Part shown: positions 1-11,100 of the stretch, piece by piece
Numbering within the stretch: position 1 is the first letter of the stretch
Layout of the letters: each line of letters starts with the position of its first letter
Translations under genes and position numbers: made by a program
Source of the DNA: Juglans regia
Lineage: Eukaryota; Streptophyta; Magnoliopsida; Fagales; Juglandaceae
Assembly (NCBI RefSeq): GCF_001411555.2
Contig: NC_049905.1
Coordinates: 10,011,053-10,075,052, forward strand
Direction: 5' to 3'
DNA length: 64,000 bases
Notes under the pieces: generated by a model
Seen by the model: the letters and a program-made list of their open reading frames with translations, nothing else
What the model was told of the DNA's origin: nothing
Database searches by the model: none

Positions 1-510
1 ATATGTAACTATGGTTACACATTCCATGATTAATCTAATTCATCTCTTTTCAAACCCTAGCTTCCTCATCACTGCTTCAAGAAAACTTCATTCAATTCTA
101 TCATAAGCTTTTGTCGTATCTAACTTTAGAGACATGCTTGTTGATTCTCCTCTTTATCTTGTCTTCATAGTGTGCAAAGTCTCATAGGCTATCATTATAT
201 TATCTGTAATGAGGCGCCTAGGGATGAAAGGACTTTGGTTGTTTGAGATGATGTAATTCAATACCTTTTTTAACCTGTTAGCTAGAACTTTGGATATAAG
301 TTTGTAAAGAACATTACATAGACTACTAGGTCTAAACTCACTAACAGTAGCAGGAGAATTAACCTTAGGAATTAAGGCTATATATGTAAAATTAATACAA
401 GAATCCAAAAACACCCCATTTAAAATACTTAAAACAACATTACATACCTCTTCTCCTACTATGCCCCAATAGGATTGGTAGAAATGAGCTCTAAAACCAT
501 CAGGTCCTGG

Positions 511-1100
511 TAAGGGTGCTACCAGCATGGTGCGGGGCGGGGGCACCCCCTCCCCGCCTCCTGCCCCGCACCATGCGGGTGGCAGGGTTTCATATCCTGC
601 CCCGCCCCCCGCTCAATCCACTGTATAAAAATTGTTTTAGTCTAAAAAATATTTTTTAGACCCAAATTATAATATAATTTAAAGTATAAATTGAAATTTA
701 TACATTTAAAAAAAATATAAACTGATTAGAGTTATATTTTGGATTGCCTTAGCCTTCTAGGCCAACTATTATATAGGACGTCAAGGCAATACAATAGTGA
801 TAGTTAAGTAATGTGGGACTTACTGTAATGCCTTGGCCTCCTATATAATGGTTGGCCTAGGAGGTCAAGACAATTTATTAACTTGAAGTTAAATTCAAGT
901 TTTTAACAAATTGTCTATATACAATATATTTATATAAATATTAAAAATTATAATTTTTTATATTAAAAAATGAGGGACTGTGGAGCGGGGGGCGGAGGCC
1001 CGTCAGGGTCAATCCGCCCCCCCTTGCATGGGGTGTTCCATGCGGGGCGGGGCGGACAGGGGCGAGGTAACTGGGGTCGGGGCCCTGCTGCCCACCCCTA
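511..1100. mobile_element. Non-autonomous hAT-type element inserted in the LINE
   Basis: A 590-bp insertion interrupts the LINE between the codons for KSPGP and GPDGF. It is flanked by a perfect 8-bp direct repeat GGTCCTGG (503-510 and 1101-1108), the target-site length of the hAT superfamily. Its ends are imperfect inverted repeats: TAAGGGTGCTACC at the left, and TAGGGGTGGGCAGC as the reverse complement of the right end. Both ends are unusually GC-rich (runs of GGGGCGGGG) while the centre is AT-rich. No transposase ORF is present, so it would need an enzyme from elsewhere. The GC-rich ends resemble each other in inverse orientation. Confidence 0.85.
743..874. mobile_element. Foldback MITE nested in the hAT element
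   Basis: Two arms of about 49 bp (743-792 and 826-874) are inverted copies of each other. Both contain CCTAGGCCAAC or CTAGGCCAAC followed by ATTATATAGGA and a GTCAAGGCA-like end. Only about 33 bp separate them, giving a strong hairpin. No coding capacity is visible. Its position inside the hAT element, which sits inside the LINE, makes a three-level nest. The superfamily was not determined because no clear target duplication was seen. Confidence 0.6.
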
Positions 1101-1312
1101 GGTCCTGGGGATTTTAGGGGACCCATCAACTGCAATGTTACATAAATATCTTCTTTAGTAAACTCCCTAAGCAACTTTTCATTCATACAGACATCCTTGG
1201 CTCAATGACACTGATACAACTATCAATATCCTCCTTTGTGAGATTAGAAGAAGTAAATATCTCCTTAAAATGCTCATGTTACTTTACTTTCCTAAAATGA
1301 CTGAAACCAAGT

Positions 1313-1530
1313 TATTAGGATTTGTTTGGATAGTGAAATGAGATGAAATAGTTTTAGATGAATGTTGAAAGTTGAATAAAATATTGTTAGAATATTATTT
1401 TTTAATATTATTATTGTTTTGAGATTTGAAAAAATTGAATTGAGATTTGAAAAAGTTAAATTATTTATTATATTTTGTGTGAAAATTTATAAAAATTGTA
1501 ATAATGAGATCAAATGAAACACAAACTTTT
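1313..1530. mobile_element. MITE family I copy (TTTGGATAGTGA ends)
   Basis: The left end is GTTTGGATAGTGAAATGAGA. It is followed by the family body (GTTGAATAAAATATTGTTAG, AATATTATTTTTTAATATTA, TTGAGATTTGAAAAA, TTATTATATTTTGTGTGAA) and an end that has lost the inverted TATCCAAA. At least seven further copies occur in this window (5770, 7712, 18678, 25254, 29257, 38463, 48540). An internal piece (GATTTGAAAAA..TTGA) is duplicated here. Confidence 0.6.
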
Positions 1531-2100
1531 AATGTTATAATTAAGCCTATTACAGAATAAAAAAATTTTGTTTTTTTATAAATAAATTGTTTTCTATCTT
1601 TTAATCACACATGATCAAGACTAGGAAGTGTTGTATTAGGATGTGAACGTTGGGGACAAAACTATAAAAAGAAAATTAAATTTGAGGGGAAAAATTAATT
1701 TTTATTGAAGTTTATCTTATCAACGGTGCTACTCTACCGCTTGAGTATCAGCGCTTATTGTTACCGCTAGTTATTTTTATAACTTTTTCTTTATTTTTTT
1801 ATTCAAAAATTTTTAATATATTTAAATATTTTTTAAAAATAATAAAAAAATACACTAATATACTTAAAATCACTTTCTTTATCATTAAATTAAAAAAATC
1901 ACTTAACGATAAAATGGAGCGATAACTATTTAGAGGCATAGTAATTTTTTTCTTATCTTATAGAAGTACCTAGAGGTCTATTTTTTTTTTTTTTTTTCCA
2001 AAAACAAAAAGCTTTTATGGATATTTTGTAGGGGACGGAAGCCCCCAAAAAGGCTACATGCTTCCAACCAAGAAGACTAGCATTGCTCTTACAAAGAATT

Positions 2101-2390
2101 GAGCAAGAACTTTGATCGGATACTTCTCGCCGGATCCCAACTGTGTCTAAACCAAAGCCCGCCAGCAAACACAACTCTGCATGCACGACACACGTTCTTC
2201 TCTAAAAAACAGTATATTTTGGACTCATTTTGTATTTATTTATAAGAAAAAATGTATGGTTTAATTTTAGGATGTTGAAGCGAAATTCTGGTCGGATGAT
2301 ACTTTCTTGCCGGATCTCAAAATTGTGTCTGAACCAAAACACGCCAGCAAACACACAAACTCTGCATGCACGACACGCGTTCTCCTCAAT
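2101..2390 (+). promoter_or_regulatory. Duplicated promoter segment with RY seed motifs
   Basis: Two similar blocks of about 100 bp lie in tandem upstream of the vicilin ATG, at about 2104-2202 and 2283-2390. Each holds, in the same order, a CGGATACTTCTCGCCGGATC-like box, TGTGTCTAAACCAAA, CGCCAGCAAACACA, the RY motif CATGCA inside CTCTGCATGCACGACAC (2180-2185 and 2365-2370), and an ACGTTCT or GCGTTCT end. RY elements (CATGCA) are the binding sites of the B3 factors FUS3, ABI3 and LEC2 that drive seed storage genes, which matches the product downstream. A TATA-like TATTTATTTATAAG at 2232-2245 lies between the two copies, so either copy 2 is partly 5' UTR or the gene uses a weak TATA closer to the ATG. 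The transcription start is not decidable from sequence. Confidence 0.6.
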
Positions 2391-2472
2391 TCTCTCCCGC
2401 CTCTCTTCTTAAACCCCATCTGGCCTAGCAACAGAAACTCCATAGAGAAAGTACTCTTCTTTTGTGTGAAAG

Positions 2473-4244
2473 ATGAAGGCAAAAATGGGAAACAGAGCAA
2501 CCCTTTTGATGCTAGTCCTTGTACTGTGCTATGGAATGGCAAAGGCAATGGCTGTAAGTTTTGCTGAAGAAGAAGACTTTGGTCGGGAGAAGGAAGAGAG
2601 GAAAGAGAGGGAACAGAGGAGGAGTGAAAGAGAAGAGGGAGAAGAGGAGACAGATGACCGGTTCTTGTTGCAAGATTCAAAGTCTGTGATGAGGACCGAG
2701 GCAGGGGAGATGAGGGTGATAAAGAGCCTTGGGGGAAAGATTTGGGATAGGCCTTTGCATATTGGATTCATCACCATGGAGCCACAAACCTTATTCATCC
2801 CTCAGTATCTCGACTCCAGTTTGATGATCTTCATCCGGAGAGGTGCTGATCATAATATTTTTCTCACTTTTTCCTGACCCGGAACCGTCTAATCTAACTC
2901 TATATATTTGACAGACTGTTGAAAAAGACAGTTGCATGTGTTTTGCTACGTCCCTTCTCTCTGTTTTTTGTGCTTACAATTTCCACTTGATTAGTGTTTT
3001 GCACACTTTCAAAATGCTGAACAAACATTATATCTTGATGGTGTATGCGATATATAATCATGTGATGATTGATTTGTTTGCGTAATTGGTTGCAGGTGAA
3101 GCAAAAATTGGATTGATATACAAAGATGAACTGGGGGAGAGGCGATTGAAGACGGGTGATTTGTACCGGATTCCGGCCGGCTCAGCATTCTATTTGGTGA
3201 ACACAGCAGAGGGCCAGAGGCTTCACATTATTTGCAGCATCGACCCTTCTGAGAGCTTGGGCATCGGTACTTTCCAGGTATAATAAATAGAGTTCACTTG
3301 GCAAAACAAGAAAGAAAATCCGAGGTTTTAGGTTTTGCTGTTTCCATACTCCTTGAGAAGCTCAAAGTATATATGGATAGTTCAGCTACAGGGTGAAGGA
3401 AATTAGTCATGCAATTCTAACATGAGCCAGCTAGGTTTGGCTTTGTGTTTGAAACTGGATCCATTGGACGTGGGAACTTGGTCGGATGAGATCTATCTTG
3501 AAAACATATGACATGATCAAAAGTAGGGCAAATGTCCGGAAATGCTTGGTGACAAGACAGCAAGTGGTTCATTGATCGGATCTGATATTACATTGTTTTT
3601 CACTTTTGCAGTCTTTCTTCATTGGTGGAGGAAAATATCCAACATCTGTACTAGCTGGATTTGAACGTGAAACGCTTTCAAATGCATTTAACGTGAGCAA
3701 TTTACACACTTCTTTATTAGCCATCAGATTCAACAAATAACCCACCAAAAACATTCCCTAGCGGCATACTAAAACCTTCCTCTTAACATAACGTCCATTA
3801 CAGGTTTCATTCTCAGAAGTACAAGATATCTTGAGCAGGCAGAGAGAGGGTCCCATCGTGTACGTGCCGGAGTCTCATTCGCCAAGCGTGTGGTCCAAGT
3901 TCTTGCAAATGAAAGAGCGAGACAGACTGCAGCACCTCAAGAAACTGGTGGATTTCCATGAACCTCGTGATGATGATGAAGAAGAAGAAGAAGAGCAGCA
4001 GCAGCAAATTACTTGGTCATGGAGGAAGCTCTTGAATTCTGTGTTGGGAAAGGAACCCAGCAAGAGGGGCGATAAGAGAACTCGAAGAACCCCGGACTCT
4101 TACAACCTCTACAAAAGACGCCCCGACTTCAGAAACAACTACGGATGGAGCGTTGCCCTTGATGAATCTGATTATACCCCTCTCAAACACTCCGGCATTA
4201 GCGTTTTTCTCGTCAATCTCACTGCGGTAGTCTATTATTTCAGA

Positions 4245-4278
<34 letters not shown>

Positions 4279-4837
4279 TGAATGATTCAAGAAAACATGT
4301 TGATGTGCGTTTTCTTGGCAGGGATCGATGATGGCGCCGCATGTGAATCCGACGGCAACGGAGTATGGGATTGTGTTGAGCGGATCTGGGACGATACAAA
4401 TTGTGTATCCAAACGGAACCTCGGCAATGAATGCTAAGATAAGCGAAGGAGACGTGTTTTGGGTGCCGAAGTATTTCCCGTTCTGCCAGATTGCATCCAG
4501 AACTGGACCGCTCGAGTTCTTTGGATTCACGACATCAGCGCGCACGAACCGGCCGCAGTTCTTGGTGGGTGCAAGCTCAATTCTCCGGACCATGCTAGGC
4601 CCTGAGCTGGCGGCTGCGTTCGGTGTAAGCGAGGATAAGTTGCAGCGCTTTGTTTATGCTCAGGAAGAGGCTGTTATCTTGCCTTCGCCGAAGGCAGCGC
4701 CACCGAACGAGAAGATGAAGCGCAAGAAAACAGGAGAGAAGGAGAAGGAGAAGGAGAAGGAGAAGGAGAGGATGTTTGAGGAAGTGCCGAAGGTCATTAA
4801 GAGCTTCGGGACTGAAATGATTATGGGTTTTGATTAG
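2473..4837 (+). CDS. Vicilin-like seed storage protein (7S globulin, bicupin)
   Basis: Five exons join in frame: 2473-2842, 3096-3277, 3612-3692, 3804-4226 and 4322-4837 (523 aa). All introns are GT-AG. Residues 1 to about 26 form a hydrophobic signal peptide (LLMLVLVLCYG), fitting vacuolar storage through the secretory route. A Glu/Arg-rich segment (about 33-61) precedes the first cupin barrel (about 70-250; RTEAGEMRVIKSLGG, LFIPQYLDSSLMIFIRRGE, YRIPAGSAFYLVNT). An acidic loop DDDEEEEEEQQQQ (about 267-279) separates it from the second barrel (about 300-460; PHVNPTATEYGIVLSGSG, GDVFWVPKYFPFCQIA). The C-terminus has a Lys/Glu repeat (EKEKEKEKEKER). Family knowledge: it most resembles the Arabidopsis At2g28490 type rather than the main vicilins. 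The first in-frame ATG was chosen; a second Met lies four codons downstream. RY motifs upstream imply embryo-specific expression. Confidence 0.9.
4248..4275. repeat. (AT)n microsatellite in vicilin intron 4
   Basis: A run of about 14 AT dinucleotides lies between the exon 4 donor (4227) and the exon 5 acceptor (4320-4321). It is a likely length-polymorphic marker. It does not touch the splice sites. Confidence 0.85.
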
Positions 4838-4920
4838 AAAGAGAGATAATTTAAGCTGTTATTTTAGCTATATAATTGTCATATATAGTTTGTTCATGAT
4901 CATCCACTTCAATAGCTGTG

Positions 4921-4926
4921 AATAAG
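4921..4926 (+). terminator. Possible poly(A) signal of the vicilin gene
   Basis: AATAAG occurs 84 bp after the stop codon, within a T-rich stretch (TTATTTTAGC, TTTGTTCATG) that resembles a plant far-upstream element. Plant poly(A) signals are loose, so this is only a plausible assignment. A genomic A-run of about 21 nt follows at about 5010. Confidence 0.35.
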
Positions 4927-5769
4927 ATAAGACTTGATGTGTTTTTTCTTTTCTAATTTGGTTAATTTACTTGCCTCTTAATGATCAGTGTGAATTCTAC
5001 GAGAGAATTGTAAAAAAAAAAAAAAAAAAAAAACGAAAAGAGAAGGTAAAATTATAAACTTTTATATGGTAAAATGTAGGGCTGAGCATTGTTGATGTAG
5101 CCAGATCCTCTCATTTCTAAACAAGTGAATTAATAATTTCATTGCATTTGCACCGTTGATGTAGGTAGATCATCCTCTAGCTGAACAAGTGAATTTCATT
5201 GCAATTTTTTATAACTCTAATCTCTCTTGTCATTTTCATATATTATTATCCTAAAAGTCTCGATGCATAATTATGCGCGCCAGGTGGTATTTACCCTTGA
5301 GAGAATTCCTTGTCTACTTTCAAATTGAAAGCTTTTTATGATGAGAGAAACATAAATGATATTTACAATAATAAATATGCAAGAGTCGTATAATTTATTT
5401 AAAAAATAAATAAATATGAGATTTATATTAAAAAAATTAAATTTTTAATAATAGACTTCACTCTTTTTTAAAATGATTGCGTAACGCTTGTAAATTTTAT
5501 GATTATACGTAATATTACTCTTAAATATACATCGTTTTCTCAATATAAGCTTATGAGATAAGTGAGCTTTCATTGTTTTTTTCCCCCACAAAATTAATAT
5601 GAGGTGGTGTGAAAGTTGAAAGTTAATAATCTTTTTAATACATGTTCTATTCTATTTCTAAAAAATATGTTAGTGGTAGAATTCTTAATTAAGCTTTTTG
5701 TTCTTAAAGTTGGGATTATGGATAACATAATTTGTGGTGATTAGTCATGCATCCAAACGATTAAGGGCT

Positions 5770-6102
5770 AGTTTGGATAGTGAAATATTCATTATTTTAT
5801 GAGAAAAGATAGTTACAGTTGTGAGTGTGTAAACGCCGCACAATCACTTTGAAAAAAATGAATAAATACGAAACCCACATGAAAAAAAATTAATTTTTTA
5901 ATAGTGAACTCTATTATTTTTCAAAACGACTACACAACGCTTACGCATTTTACGAGTACTGCATGCATGTAGCATTACTCTTATTTTATTATTAATTTTC
6001 ACCTACTATTCACTTTTATTCAATGTTCTATTACTTTTTTATTAATTTTTCACTACTATTCACAGAATATTTGAGATCACTTTACTATCCAAATACAATC
6101 TA
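5770..6102. mobile_element. MITE family I variant with intact terminal inverted repeats
   Basis: The left end TTTGGATAGTGAAATATTCA and right end GAATATTTGAGATCACTTTA followed by CTATCCAAA are inverted copies. A family II-like segment (about 5825-5985, from GTGTGTAAACGCCGCACAAT to GCATTACTCTTA) sits inside it, so this is a nested pair. Confidence 0.5.
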
Positions 6103-6289
6103 AATAAATAGATACTTTTAAGATAATTTTTTTTTATTAATTATTAGATAAGGAGAATTTGTCTCATGCACGCTAAGGTTAAGAAATGAATTGCGCACTA
6201 TGTAATCAAGTTATTTGCTGAATTTGTAGATGAGAAAACCTTCTGGTCGGTACATCTGAAGTAGGCTTGAGAATAGGCTCCAATATAAT

Positions 6290-6612
6290 AAAGCCACGTA
6301 GCCCACCCATTGTTGAAGGAATGGTCGTGCACCGCATCGAACCTCATCTCTCTCTCTTAATAAACACACCGCACCGAACCTCGTCTTTGTCTTGTGTCTC
6401 TCCCTTCGAAAACTCTGAAGCTGTTCTCTCCCTCATGCTCGTCTGTCTCTCTCGTAGAACCCATCGACGAAACTAAGCCCAAGAGTGGGCACCAAAGCTC
6501 ATCTCTCTCTCTTAGAAAACATATCACACAGAGGTCAACTCTCCCTCTTTCTCTTATGTCTCTCCCAATCACACTAAAGAGCTCATCTCTCTCTCTCTCT
6601 CTCTCTCTCATC
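6290..6612. repeat. CT-rich imperfect tandem duplication ending in (CT)n
   Basis: Phrases recur at spacings of roughly 110-130 bp: CTCATCTCTCTCTCTTA then AAACACA or AAACATATC, CTTGTGTCTCTCCC or CTTATGTCTCTCCC, and ACCCATCGACGAAAC or ACCCATCGACACCAG followed by CCAAGAGTG. The block ends in a pure CT run at about 6584-6609. Overlapping ORFs on both strands are products of this low-complexity sequence and are not called. Confidence 0.5.
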
Positions 6613-7711
6613 AAATACCCATCGACACCAGCCAGTCCAAGAGTGTTACGTATTGCATTGGATTTTTTTTTCCATATAATGTTTATCTAGCATCGATTTG
6701 GACTGAGATAGGATTTGAGATAGGTGTGATACGTTTTTCCAATAAATTTGGTATGAATTATTGCTTGAAATGGGTGGATTGATATGGGATTTGAGATAGA
6801 AGTTTATTGTTAATCTAGGTGGATTTTGTATTGTTTGTGATAAGGGAACCAATGAACTGTAATGTAAGTATTCAGTAAAGAAATAACATGCTATACAGGG
6901 AAGGTGTTTGGTGGCTGACTGAGTCAGGCTGGTGGCTGCGTCGAGTTGGTGGCTACATCGTGCTGGTGGCAGCATTTGATGGCGGCAACAGTTGGATGGG
7001 TGTGGGAACGTGTGGCTAGGTGAGGTGAAATGCTGAGAAAAAAAATGTTTAGAGATTTTTGGAGAAAATTCTGATGGGGTGGTTCTCATGTAAGATTTTA
7101 CTATATTAATGAGGTAACAATTTCTTATTTGAGTCTGGTTTCTCCACATAAACAGAAGGTACCGCTCCAAAGCGGTTCTGTTTGTAGATCAACATAGAGA
7201 GTTTTCCATGAAACATGCAATTCTTTTTGTACCTCATTAAAAATTGTAGGATCAGTGCATATTTCGTGAAAAACTCTGTTCATGTACCATGAGTCACCTC
7301 TAAGTCCATAGTATCTGATTGTATTTTATTTTTGAGAAATGATTTGTTCATTTTTTACCGTATGCAAATCTTCTTTAAAAAAAATAGATAAATTCAAAAC
7401 TCACATAAAAGTGAATAATGTTAAATATAATCATGATTGTACAAGTACTGCATATTAATTTTAAAAAATAGTGGAGTTTATTATTAAAAAATTAATTTTT
7501 TTTACGTAGATATCATATTTACTCATTTTTTCAAAAAGAATCTACGGTACACTAACAGACTCTATAACTGCAAATATTATTTCTCCACAAAAAATAAGAT
7601 CTTAATGGTGGATCTTATTTTTCTAAAATAAAAGTGTGCAAGAATTGCACATCATATAACTGTATCAAATATTATTTTTTGTTTTAATTTAAAAATTATT
7701 AGATTTTATAA

Positions 7712-7890
7712 CGTTGTGTTTGGATATTGAACTGAGTTGAGTTGAAATGATAAAATATTGTTAGAATATTATTTTTTAATATTATTATTATTTTGAGATT
7801 TAAAAAAGTTGAATTGTTTATTATATTTTATATTAAAATTTAAAAAAATTATAATGATAAACTGAGATGAGTTGAGGAAGCAAATCATAA
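7712..7890. mobile_element. MITE family I copy
   Basis: It starts GTGTTTGGATATTGAACTGA and carries the family body (AAAATATTGTTAGAATATTA, TTGAGATTTAAAAAAGTTGA, TTTATTATATTTTATATT). It ends GATGAGTTGAGG without a clear TATCCAAA, so the right end is decayed. Confidence 0.55.
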
Positions 7891-8105
7891 AAGTACGGTA
7901 TAAATTTTTTTTCTTAAAAAAAAGTTGTAATTTGAGATGTAAATTTAATTTTGAAAAAATATATTATGCAGGTTTTAAAAGAGGGAGAAAGAATACAAAA
8001 ACATACAAATAGAACAAACCAAACCGGCGGGGGCGTCGCTGATAGAGTTTGTTTCCCGGACAAGGAAAGGAAACACTCATCAGAGTCTGATCAGAATCAT
8101 CAGCG

Positions 8106-11100
8106 ATGAAACCAAACTCTCGTTCTCTCGTTCTTCTCTCATTTCTCCTTCTCCTCCGTCTAACAATTCATAGCAGAGCTGAAGTCATAACCCTAACTGC
8201 AGACACTTTCTCCGACAAGGTAAGAGCACCCCACCGGGAAAAGAACCTATCTTTTTACCCCTTTCAAGATTATCATTTACTATTAATGTTACTGATCAAA
8301 TCATCACTGAGATCCTCGATCGGTTCCTCACGATTAAACACTTTTTGCAGCTGTCCGATCCAAGATCTAGAGTTTAGTGTGCCATTTCGTTTTATTTTAC
8401 CTATCAATTGAAGAATATACGAAAGATTTATATTTTGTTCTCTTGGTGATTTGCAAAATCACTATCTTAAGACCAATAATCATTGTTTGTTTCGTTTAGG
8501 TGAAGGAGAAAGACACGGCGTGGTTTGTGAAATTCTGTGTTCCGTGGTGTAAACATTGGTAACTACGGAAATATGCCCCCAAGAATATATTTCATTGTTT
8601 GAATAAGATAGACTTCATATATTGAATTTCCTTTTTTTATTTTGTAATGTTTTGTAAGTAATAATTAAGAACTGGATTTCAGTAAGAACTTGGGGACATT
8701 GTGGGAGGACCTTGGGAAGGTGATGGAAGGAGAGGACGAAATAGAGATTGGAGAGGTTGATTGCGGTGTGAGTAAACCAGTGTGTGACAAAGCCGATATT
8801 CATTCGTATCCTACATTTAAGGTCTTTTATGAAGGAGAAGAAGTTATCAAATATCAAGGTAACTTTCACATTTTATCTCTTTCTACGCGAAGAAAAGGGT
8901 GTTTTCGTTCTGTTGATCTCTATTGTAATGCTTGTTGATATTCGTTGATAATGCTATTCAAGTGCCTTTGAGATTCGTACTCAAGAAGCAATGCATTTAA
9001 ACATTCAATCAGAAACTTTTTGGTTGTTCCTGATTTATATTCAAGCTTCAAATCGATTCGCTTGAAATTACATTTAAAAATCTTCATATATCAGCCATAA
9101 TTCTTGGGCCTCTCGAAGAACCAACACATTTTCCACCCCTTGGTTTTACATATTGTCCAATGGGTTTTTTCTATACTAAATAATCATTTAGAAATGCTAA
9201 AGACGCACTCTGAGTACAACTAGGAGTGCACAATAAAGTCATCAAGCTAGAAATAGAAAAGGATACAAGAACATCATGGAGAGTAAGCCCATTGAAGTCT
9301 ATGGAGGTTGTCCTGGAGAGTGTTGAAGAAGGAAGTATTGGGCTCCTCTATTCTATGTTTACGATCCTCAAAATTTCTATCATCTATTTCTTTCCACATA
9401 CACCATATGAGACATAGGAACTGTCTTCTACACTGCTGATATTTTTGAGCTGTCTAGTAGTTCAAATTTCCATCTAGTTAGTTGTGAAGTTGGGGCTATG
9501 GCATACTTGGAGACATTGATCAAGGTAAAGGACCTGAATAACAGGTGGTTGATCATAAGATCATGAAAATTCTGAAGGAAATGCAGCACAAACATCACAT
9601 AATCATATACCTGTGGCAAAAGGATGTGTGTGCATGCATGCGGGAATGCCAACATATTTATGCCTTTTACCTCTGTCATTCAAAATCTTAATTATGTGCT
9701 TTGTTTCTAGTCATCCCCAGTTTGGTCGTCCTGAACTTAAAAGATATTTGCTATTTTAGTGTGCAAATTGAGTGACCTTGCATCAAATCCCCATGTTGCT
9801 CTGGAAAACGAATTGCCAAACTTGGCAGTTTATTTCTCTTGGAACTGTATACTTAATTGGAGATTGTTTGGGTGGAAAGAGATCAAAGGAAATTCTTTTT
9901 ATATATTTTCAGGTGATAATTCTGTGAATCTTGTATTCTTTGTACTTTTGTATTGCTTGTGTCATCAGGTGTAAAGTTTTTGCATAGTTCCTTTCGATAT
10001 AAATGATGTAGCTATAAATACATCTATTAGTTGTTATAGACAAGATACACGAACTTCTGAGCACCAGGTTCACTTCCAAAGACGAGTGCATTTCATGTGA
10101 TACTGCCCATGTATTGAGTTTTGTATTCAGGGTGAATTTTTTACTGATTCTCACTCCCCTGAAGTGTTTCTATATTCATTGCCTGCAACAGATATTACCA
10201 CATTAATTCTTTTCTTTAACTTGAAATAGTTTTTCCTTTGTTAAAGAGAGATGAAAAGTAAAAATGTCTGATCACTCAACTAGTCCACTGTATGCTTGAC
10301 TCTCTAAGGGGAGAATTTTGAAGCTTAGCATTAACTTTAAGTTGCAGCTTTGAGTAGGCAACAATAATCAATGCTGATACTGAGCCAGAATATGTAAATC
10401 ATTTATTTTGCACCGTAATCAATGTTTATGGTAAGACGTGCATTCAAAGGAACAAAAAAATAACTCTAGGTTAGGTATGGGACCCTATGGGACATCTAGG
10501 GGCTCAAAATTCCCTATGTGGAACATCTAGGGGCTCAAAATTCCCTAACCCCAGTTGTCTGGGAAAAAAAAAACCTTGGTGGGCTTATGTGATACTCCAT
10601 ACTGAGTAATGAGTATAGGTGATGTATGAGATCTTACATTGCATGGGAGGAATAAGTTCTTACTCTTTATAATGATGCCAATTGGGATCCAATTGTACCA
10701 TTGACTGGTTGTTTTGGTGTATGGCCTATATGAGTCTTGGATCTCCCTTGGGGCGTTACCAATAGTATCAGAGTCTATCCAATTAGAAGTGTAGGACTTA
10801 AGCCATGCCACATATGATGGAAGGGCCTAATGTGGACGTCAATAATTTAAAGGGGAGGTTGTGATACCCCATATTGAGTAATGAGCATAGATGGTGTATG
10901 AGATCTCACATTTCTTGGGAATGAGAAGTTTTTTCTCTTTATAATGATTTCAATGGGGCTCCAATTATACTAGTAACTAGTCCTTTTGGAGTATGGTTTA
11001 GATGTGGCTTGAGCCTCCCTTGAGGTGTTACAATTTAAGATTTACTTTGTTAAGATATGTTGTATTCTAGAATCTATAGAATAATTAAATTGCTTGGCCT

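Larger units (their letters stand above)
1..1290 (-). pseudogene. LINE (non-LTR retrotransposon) reverse transcriptase relic
   Basis: Read on the minus strand, the segment from about 1290 down to 1101 encodes the pre-RT linker (EHFKEIFTSSNLTKEDI, then LKSPGP). After an interruption at 511-1100 the frame resumes as GPDGFRAHFYQSYWG, SEFRPSSLCNVLYKLISK and LANRLKKVLNYIIS, and continues toward position 1 with SLKLDTTKAYDRIE. These are the ordered motifs of a plant L1-type reverse transcriptase, including the first catalytic Asp block (KLDTTKAYDR). Stop codons interrupt the frame at several places (for example just before the KLD block), so this is a dead copy. It continues off the left edge of the window, so the YADD motif, RNase H and 3' tail cannot be seen. 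Family assignment is by recognised motifs. Confidence 0.85.
4930..8040. other. Intergenic, MITE-rich, no gene
   Basis: No convincing coding sequence was found. Recognisable pieces are copies of a second MITE-like family, called family II here, at about 5345-5520, 5825-5985 and 7330-7570. They share GTGAATAAATATG-like, AAAAAATTAATTTTTTAATA and TTTTCAAAACGAC-like blocks. There are also two family I MITEs (5770-6102 and 7712-7890) and a CT-rich duplicated segment (6290-6612). A short direct repeat (GTTGATGTAG..AGATCCTC or AGATCATCCTC, then AACAAGTGAATT) occurs at about 5089-5130 and 5155-5195. The ORF at 6646-7170 (-) is AT-rich, resembles nothing known to me, and is not called. Confidence 0.5.

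Noticed and set aside
2267..2798. Minus-strand ORFs across vicilin exon 1
   Set aside because: They are antisense to a well-supported signal-peptide exon with correct splicing.
6646..7170. 174-codon minus-strand ORF as a gene
   Set aside because: No domain, AT-biased composition, no homologous pattern recognised and no splice or promoter context.
10762..10776. TAGTATCAGAGTC as a tRNA gene fragment
   Set aside because: It is a primer-binding site placed directly after an LTR; no tRNA cloverleaf surrounds it.
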